DNA of 64,000 bases from Salidesulfovibrio onnuriiensis (lineage in GTDB: Bacteria > Desulfobacterota > Desulfovibrionia > Desulfovibrionales > Desulfovibrionaceae), in NCBI RefSeq assembly GCF_008001235.1, contig NZ_CP040751.1, forward strand, positions 3,822,745 to 3,886,744. The letters run 5' to 3'. The position numbers were made by a program, and so were the translations under genes. Below are positions 52,380 through 61,300 of the stretch, one piece after another. Numbering within the stretch: the first letter of the stretch is position 1; each line of letters begins with the position of its first letter. Below the pieces are notes generated by a model. That model saw nothing but the letters and a program-made list of their open reading frames with translations. It made no database searches and had not been told where the DNA came from.

Positions 52380-55300
52380 CCGTCAATGCCGACGGCACCC
52401 TGACCTACACACCGGCAGCCAACTACAACGGGCCGGACACCATCACCTATACCGTCTCCGACGGACACGGCGGCGAAAGCACCGCAACCGTGGCCGTGGG
52501 CGTTACCCCGGTCAACGACGGCCCCGTGGCCGTGGACGACACTGCCACCACCGCCGAGGACACGCCAGTGACCATCGACGTGCTCTCCAACGACACCGAC
52601 GTGGAAGGCGACGCGCTCTCCGTGGTCACCGATGCGGGCAAGGCACCCACCGCCCTGCACGGCACCGTGACCGTCAATGCCGACGGCACCCTGACCTACA
52701 CACCGGCAGCCAACTACAACGGGCCGGACACCATCACCTATACCGTCTCCGACGGACACGGCGGCGAAAGCACCGCAACCGTGGCCGTGGGCGTCACCCC
52801 GGTCAACGACGGCCCCGTGGCCGTGGACGACACCGCAACCACCGCCGAGGACACGCCGGTGACCATCGACGTGCTCTCCAACGACACTGACGTGGAAGGC
52901 GACGCACTCTCCGTGGTCACCGACGCGGGCAAGGCCCCCACGGCCCTGCACGGCACCGTGACCGTCAATGCCGACGGAACCCTGACCTACACACCGGCCG
53001 CAAACTACAACGGGCCGGACACCATTACCTATACCGTCTCCGACGGACAGGGCGGCGAAAGCACCGCAACCGTGGCCGTGGGCGTTACCCCGGTCAACGA
53101 CGGACCCGTGGCCGTGGACGACACTGCCACCACCGCCGAGGACACGCCAGTGACCATCGACGTGCTCTCCAACGACACTGACGTGGAAGGCGACGCACTC
53201 TCCGTGGTCACCGACGCGGGCAAGGCCCCACGGCCCTGCACGGCACCGTGACCGTCAATGCCGACGGAACCCTGACCTACACACCGGCCGCAAACTACAA
53301 CGGGCCGGACACCATTACCTATACCGTCTCCGACGGACAGGGCGGCGAAAGCACCGCAACCGTGGCCGTGGGCGTTACCCCGGTCAACGACGGACCCGTG
53401 GCCGTGGACGACACTGCCACCACCGCCGAGGACACGCCAGTGACCATCGACGTGCTCTCCAACGACACCGACGTGGAAGGCGACACCCTGTCCGTGGTCA
53501 CCGATGCGGGCAAGGCTCCCACCGCCCTGCACGGCTCCGTGACCGTCAATGCCGACGGAACCCTGACCTATACCCCGGCCGCAAACTACAACGGCCGGAT
53601 ACCATTACCTACACCGTCTCCGACGGACACGGCGGCGAAAGCACCGCAACCGTGGCCGTGGGCGTCACCCCGGTCAACGACGGCCCCGTGGCCGTGGACG
53701 ACACCGCAACCACCGCCGAGGACACGCCGGTGACCATCGACGTGCTCTCCAACGACACTGACGTGGAAGGCGACGCCTCTCCGTGGTCACCGACGCGGGC
53801 AAGGCACCCACCGCCCTGCACGGCACCGTGACCGTCAATGCCGACGGAACCCTGACCTATACACCGGCAGCCAACTACAACGGGCCGGACACCATCACCT
53901 ATACCGTTCCGACGGACAGGGCGGCGAAAGCACCGCAACCGTGGCCGTGGGCGTTACCCCGGTCAACGACGGACCCGTGGCCGTGGACGACACTGCCACC
54001 ACCGCCGAGGACACGCCAGTGACCATCGACGTGCTCTCCAACGACACCGACGTGGAAGGCGACGCACTCTCCGTGGTCACCGATGCGGGCAAGGCCCCAC
54101 CGCCCTGCACGGCTCCGTGACCGTCAATGCCGACGGAACCCTGACCTATACCCGGCCGCAAACTACAACGGCCGGATACCATCACCTATACCGTCTCCGA
54201 CGGACAGGCGGCGAAAACACCGCAACCGTGGCCGTGGGCGTACCCCGGTCAACGACGGCCCGTGGCCGTGGACGACACCGCAACCACCGCCGAGGACACG
54301 CCGGTGACCATCGACGTGCTCTCCAACGACACTGACGTGGAAGGCGACGCCTCTCCGTGGTCACCGAGCGGGCAAGGCACCCACCGCCCTGCACGGCACC
54401 GTGACCGTCAATGCCGACGGCACCCTGACCTATACCCGGCAGCAACTACAACGGGCCGGACACCATCACCTATACCGTCTCCGACGGACACGGCGGCGAA
54501 AGCACCGCAACCGTGGCCGTGGGCGTTACCCCGGTCAACGACGGACCCGTGGCCGTGGACGACACTGCCACCACCGCCGAGGACACGCCGTGACCATCGA
54601 CGTGCTCTCCAACGACACCGACGTGGAAGGCGACGCGCTCTCCGTGGTCACCGATGCGGGCAAGGCCCCACCGCCCTGCACGGCACCGTGACCGTCAATG
54701 CCGACGGCACCCTGACCTACACACCGGCAGCCAACTACAACGGGCCGGATACCATCACCTATACCGTTTCCGACGGACACGGCGGCGAAAGCACCGCAAC
54801 CGTGGCCGTGGGCGTCACCCCGGTCAACGACGGCCCCGTGGCCGTGGACGACACCGCAACCACCGCCGAGGACACGCCGGTGACCATCGACGTGCTCTCC
54901 AACGACACTGACGTGGAAGGGACGCACTCTCCGTGGTCACCGATGCGGGCAAGGCCCCCACGGCCCTGCACGGTACCGTGACCGTCAATGCCGACGGAAC
55001 CCTGACCTACACACCGGCCGCAAACTACAACGGGCCGGACACCATTACCTATACCGTCTCCGACGGACAGGGCGGCGAAAGCACCGCAACCGTGGCCGTG
55101 GGCGTTACCCCGGTCAACGACGGACCCGTGGCCGTGGACGACACTGCCACCACCGCCGAGGACACGCCAGTGACCATCGACGTGCTCTCCAACGACACTG
55201 ACGTGGAAGGCGACGCACTCTCCGTGGTCACCGACGCGGGCAAGGCCCCCACGGCCCTGCACGGCACCGTGACCGTCAATGCCGACGGAACCCTGACCTA

Positions 55301-58300
55301 CACACCGGCCGCAAACTACAACGGGCCGGACACCATTACCTATACCGTCTCCGACGGACAGGGCGGCGAAAGCACCGCAACCGTGGCCGTGGGCGTTACC
55401 CCGGTCAACGACGGACCCGTGGCCGTGGACGACACTGCCACCACCGCCGAGGACACGCCAGTGACCATCGACGTGCTCTCCAACGACACCGACGTGGAAG
55501 GCGACACCCTGTCCGTGGTCACCGATGCGGGCAAGGCTCCCACCGCCCTGCACGGCTCCGTGACCGTCAATGCCGACGGAACCCTGACCTATACCCCGGC
55601 CGCAAACTACAACGGCCCGGATACCATTACCTACACCGTCTCCGACGGACACGGCGGCGAAAGCACCGCAACCGTGGCCGTGGGCGTCACCCCGGTCAAC
55701 GACGGCCCCGTGGCCGTGGACGACACCGCAACCACCGCCGAGGACACGCCGGTGACCATCGACGTGCTCTCCAACGACACTGACGTGGAAGGCGACGCAC
55801 TCTCCGTGGTCACCGACGCGGGCAAGGCACCCACCGCCCTGCACGGCACCGTGACCGTCAATGCCGACGGAACCCTGACCTATACACCGGCAGCCAACTA
55901 CAACGGGCCGGACACCATCACCTATACCGTCTCCGACGGACAGGGCGGCGAAAGCACCGCAACCGTGGCCGTGGGCGTTACCCCGGTCAACGACGGACCC
56001 GTGGCCGTGGACGACACTGCCACCACCGCCGAGGACACGCCAGTGACCATCGACGTGCTCTCCAACGACACCGACGTGGAAGGCGACGCACTCTCCGTGG
56101 TCACCGATGCGGGCAAGGCTCCCACCGCCCTGCACGGCTCCGTGACCGTCAATGCCGACGGAACCCTGACCTATACCCCGGCCGCAAACTACAACGGCCC
56201 GGATACCATCACCTATACCGTCTCCGACGGGCACGGCGGTGAAAACACCGCAACCGTGGCCGTGGGCGTCACCCCGGTCAACGACGGCCCCGTGGCCGTG
56301 GACGACACCGCAACCACCGCCGAGGACACGCCGGTGACCATCGACGTGCTCTCCAACGACACTGACGTGGAAGGCGACGCACTCTCCGTGGTCACCGACG
56401 CGGGCAAGGCACCCACCGCCCTGCACGGCACCGTGACCGTCAATGCCGACGGCACCCTGACCTATACCCCGGCCGCAAACTACAACGGGCCGGACACCAT
56501 CACCTATACCGTTTCCGACGGACACGGCGGCGAAAGCACCGCAACCGTGGCCGTGGGCGTTACCCCGGTCAACGACGGACCCGTGGCCGTGGACGACAGC
56601 CTGGTCACCGACGAGGACACGCCGGTAACCATCGACGTGCTCTCCAACGACACCGACGTGGAAGGCGACGCGCTCTCCGTGGTCACCGATGCGGGCAAGG
56701 CCCCGACGGCCCTGCACGGCACCGTGACCGTCAATGCCGACGGCACCCTGACCTACACACCGGCAGCCAACTACAACGGGCCGGATACCATCACCTATAC
56801 CGTTTCCGACGGACACGGCGGCGAAAGCACCGCAACCGTGGCCGTGGGCGTCACCCCGGTCAACGACGGCCCCGTGGCCGTGGACGACACCGCAACCACC
56901 GCCGAGGACACGCCGGTGACCATCGACGTGCTCTCCAACGACACTGACGTGGAAGGGACGCACTCTCCGTGGTCACCGATGCGGGCAAGGCCCCCACGGC
57001 CCTGCACGGTACCGTGACCGTCAATGCGGATGGAACCCTGACTTACACACCGGCCGCAAACTACAACGGCCCGGACACCATCACCTATACCGTCTCCGAC
57101 GGACAGGGCGGCGAAAGCACCGCAACCGTGGCCGTGGGCGTTACCCCGGTCAACGACGGACCCGTGGCCGTGGACGACACTGCCACCACCGCCGAGGACA
57201 CGCCAGTGACCATCGACGTGCTCTCCAACGACACCGACGTGGAAGGCGACGCGCTCTCCGTGGTCACCGATGCGGGCAAGGCCCCGACGGCCCTGCACGG
57301 CACCGTGACCGTCAATGCCGACGGCACCCTGACCTACACACCGGCAGCCAACTACAACGGGCCGGATACCATCACCTATACCGTTTCCGACGGACACGGC
57401 GGCGAAAGCACCGCAACCGTGGCCGTGGGCGTTACCCCGGTCAACGACGGACCCGTGGCCGTGGACGACACTGCCACCACCGCCGAGGACACGCCGGTGA
57501 CTATCGACGTGCTCTCCAACGACACCGACGTGGAAGGCGACACCCTGTCCGTGGTCACCGATGCGGGCAAGGCACCCACCGCCCTGCACGGCACCGTGAC
57601 CGTCAATGCCGACGGAACCCTGACCTACACACCGGCCGCAAACTACAACGGGCCGGACACCATTACCTATACCGTCTCCGACGGACAGGGCGGCGAAAGC
57701 ACCGCAACCGTGGCCGTGGGCGTTACCCCGGTCAACGACGGACCCGTGGCCGTGGACGACACTGCCACCACCGCCGAGGACACGCCGGTAACCATCGACG
57801 TGCTCTCCAACGACACCGACGTGGAAGGCGACGCGCTCTCCGTGGTCACCGATGCGGGCAAGGCCCCGACGGCCCTGCACGGCACCGTGACCGTCAATGC
57901 CGACGGCACCCTGACCTACACACCGGCAGCCAACTACAACGGGCCGGATACCATCACCTATACCGTTTCCGACGGACACGGCGGCGAAAGCACCGCAACC
58001 GTGGCCGTGGGCGTTACCCCGGTCAACGACGGACCCGTGGCCGTGGACGACACTGCCACCACCGCCGAGGACACGCCGGTGACTATCGACGTGCTCTCCA
58101 ACGACACCGACGTGGAAGGCGACACCCTGTCCGTGGTCACCGATGCGGGCAAGGCACCCACCGCCCTGCACGGAACCGTGACCGTCAATGCCGACGGAAC
58201 CCTGACCTATACACCGGCAGCCAACTACAACGGGCCGGACACCATCACCTATACCGTCTCCGACGGACAGGGCGGCGAAAGCACCGCAACCGTGGCCGTG

Positions 58301-61300
58301 GGCGTTACCCCGGTCAACGACGGACCCGTGGCCGTGGACGACACTGCCACCACCGCCGAGGACACGCCAGTGACCATCGACGTGCTCTCCAACGACACCG
58401 ACGTGGAAGGCGACGCGCTCTCCGTGGTCACCGATGCGGGCAAGGCACCCACCGCCCTGCACGGCACCGTGACCGTCAATGCCGACGGCACCCTGACCTA
58501 CACACCGGCAGCCAACTACAACGGGCCGGACACCATCACCTATACCGTCTCCGACGGACACGGCGGCGAAAGCACCGCAACCGTGGCCGTGGGCGTCACC
58601 CCGGTCAACGACGGCCCCGTGGCCGTGGACGACACCGCAACCACCGCCGAGGACACGCCGGTGACCATCGACGTGCTCTCCAACGACACTGACGTGGAAG
58701 GCGACGCACTCTCCGTGGTCACCGACGCGGGCAAGGCCCCCACGGCCCTGCACGGCACCGTGACCGTCAATGCCGACGGAACCCTGACCTACACACCGGC
58801 CGCAAACTACAACGGGCCGGACACCATTACCTATACCGTCTCCGACGGACAGGGCGGCGAAAGCACCGCAACCGTGGCCGTGGGCGTTACCCCGGTCAAC
58901 GACGGACCCGTGGCCGTGGACGACACTGCCACCACCGCCGAGGACACGCCAGTGACCATCGACGTGCTCTCCAACGACACCGACGTGGAAGGCGACGCGC
59001 TCTCCGTGGCCACCGATGCGGGCAAGGCCCCCACGGCCCTGCACGGCACCGTGACCGTCAATGCCGACGGCACCCTGACCTACACACCGGCAGCCAACTA
59101 CAACGGGCCGGACACCATCACCTATACCGTCTCCGACGGACAGGGCGGCGAAAGCACCGCAACCGTGGCCGTGGGCGTTACCCCGGTCAACGACGGACCC
59201 GTGGCCGTGGACGACACTGCCACCACCGCCGAGGACACGCCAGTGACCATCGACGTGCTCTCCAACGACACCGACGTGGAAGGCGACGCGCTCTCCGTGG
59301 CCACCGATGCGGGCAAGGCCCCCACGGCCCTGCACGGCACCGTGACCGTCAATGCCGACGGCACCCTGACCTACACACCGGCAGCCAACTACAACGGGCC
59401 GGACACCATCACCTATACCGTCTCCGACGGACACGGCGGCGAAAGCACCGCAACCGTGGCCGTGGGCGTTACCCCGGTCAACGACGGACCCGTGGCCGTG
59501 GACGACACTGCCACCACCGCCGAGGACACGCCAGTGACCATCGACGTGCTCTCCAACGACACCGACGTGGAAGGCGACGCGCTCTCCGTGGTCACCGATG
59601 CGGGCAAGGCACCCACCGCCCTGCACGGCACCGTGACCGTCAATGCCGACGGCACCCTGACCTACACACCGGCAGCCAACTACAACGGGCCGGACACCAT
59701 CACCTATACCGTCTCCGACGGACACGGCGGCGAAAGCACCGCAACCGTGGCCGTGGGCGTCACCCCGGTCAACGACGGCCCCGTGGCCGTGGACGACACC
59801 GCAACCACCGCCGAGGACACGCCGGTGACCATCGACGTGCTCTCCAACGACACTGACGTGGAAGGCGACGCACTCTCCGTGGTCACCGACGCGGGCAAGG
59901 CCCCCACGGCCCTGCACGGCACCGTGACCGTCAATGCCGACGGAACCCTGACCTACACACCGGCCGCAAACTACAACGGGCCGGACACCATTACCTATAC
60001 CGTCTCCGACGGACAGGGCGGCGAAAGCACCGCAACCGTGGCCGTGGGCGTTACCCCGGTCAACGACGGACCCGTGGCCGTGGACGACACTGCCACCACC
60101 GCCGAGGACACGCCAGTGACCATCGACGTGCTCTCCAACGACACCGACGTGGAAGGCGACGCGCTCTCCGTGGCCACCGATGCGGGCAAGGCCCCCACGG
60201 CCCTGCACGGCACCGTGACCGTCAATGCCGACGGCACCCTGACCTACACACCGGCAGCCAACTACAACGGGCCGGACACCATCACCTATACCGTCTCCGA
60301 CGGACAGGGCGGCGAAAGCACCGCAACCGTGGCCGTGGGCGTTACCCCGGTCAACGACGGACCCGTGGCCGTGGACGACACTGCCACCACCGCCGAGGAC
60401 ACGCCAGTGACCATCGACGTGCTCTCCAACGACACCGACGTGGAAGGCGACGCGCTCTCCGTGGCCACCGATGCGGGCAAGGCCCCCACGGCCCTGCACG
60501 GCACCGTGACCGTCAATGCCGACGGCACCCTGACCTACACACCGGCAGCCAACTACAACGGGCCGGACACCATCACCTATACCGTCTCCGACGGACACGG
60601 CGGCGAAAGCACCGCAACCGTGGCCATGACGGTCAACGAAGTGAACGACGTGGACACCACGCCCGACACCGCAACCGCCTACGAGGATTGGTACAACCCG
60701 GTAGGCAACGTGCTCTTCAATGACAGCGAATGGTACCGCCTGGAAGTGACCGGCGCGGGCCATGAGAACGGCGAGCAGGGCATGGTGGTCAAGGGCGATT
60801 ACGGCACCCTGTATATCGGGGCCAACGGCTGGTACCGCTACGAACTGGACAACTCCCTGGATGCGGTCCAGGCTCTCGGCAGGGACGAAACCGTCACCGA
60901 AAACTTCACCTACACGGTTTCCGACGGCCAGGGAGGCACCAGCACCACGCCGCTGACCATCACGGTCCACGGCATGAACGACCTGCCCGTGGCCAACGAC
61001 GACACGCTCGTGACCAGTGAAGCCCAGTCCGCCGTCATCGACGTGCTGGCAAACGACACGGACGTGGACGGCGACGTGCTGAGCGTGGTCGGGGAACCGT
61101 ATGCCCCGCACGGCACCGTGGTGGTCAACGACGACGGCACCCTGACCTACACCCCGGACCAAGGTTTCGTCGGCCAGGACACCATCTACTACTACATGAC
61201 CGACGGCAGTCATTATTACACCCAGGCCGAGGTATCGGTCACCGTGAACCAGAACCTGGCCCCCATTGCCGGGGACGACCAGTTCAGCACCGCCGAGGAC

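Larger units (their letters stand above)
51068..60640 (+). repeat. 33 tandem 291-bp repeats in the adhesin gene
   Basis: Unit of 97 residues of the cadherin/VCBS type ([20 protein letters not shown], then [16 protein letters not shown]). The landmark GCCGAGG occurs first at 51099 and last at 60392; the distance of 9,293 equals 32 units of 291 minus 19 bases lost to indels, giving 33 copies. DNA identity between copies is very high. Confidence 0.92.

Noticed and set aside
51068..60640. Repeat array as a possible CRISPR
   Set aside because: The unit is 291 bp, contiguous and coding, with no unique spacers.
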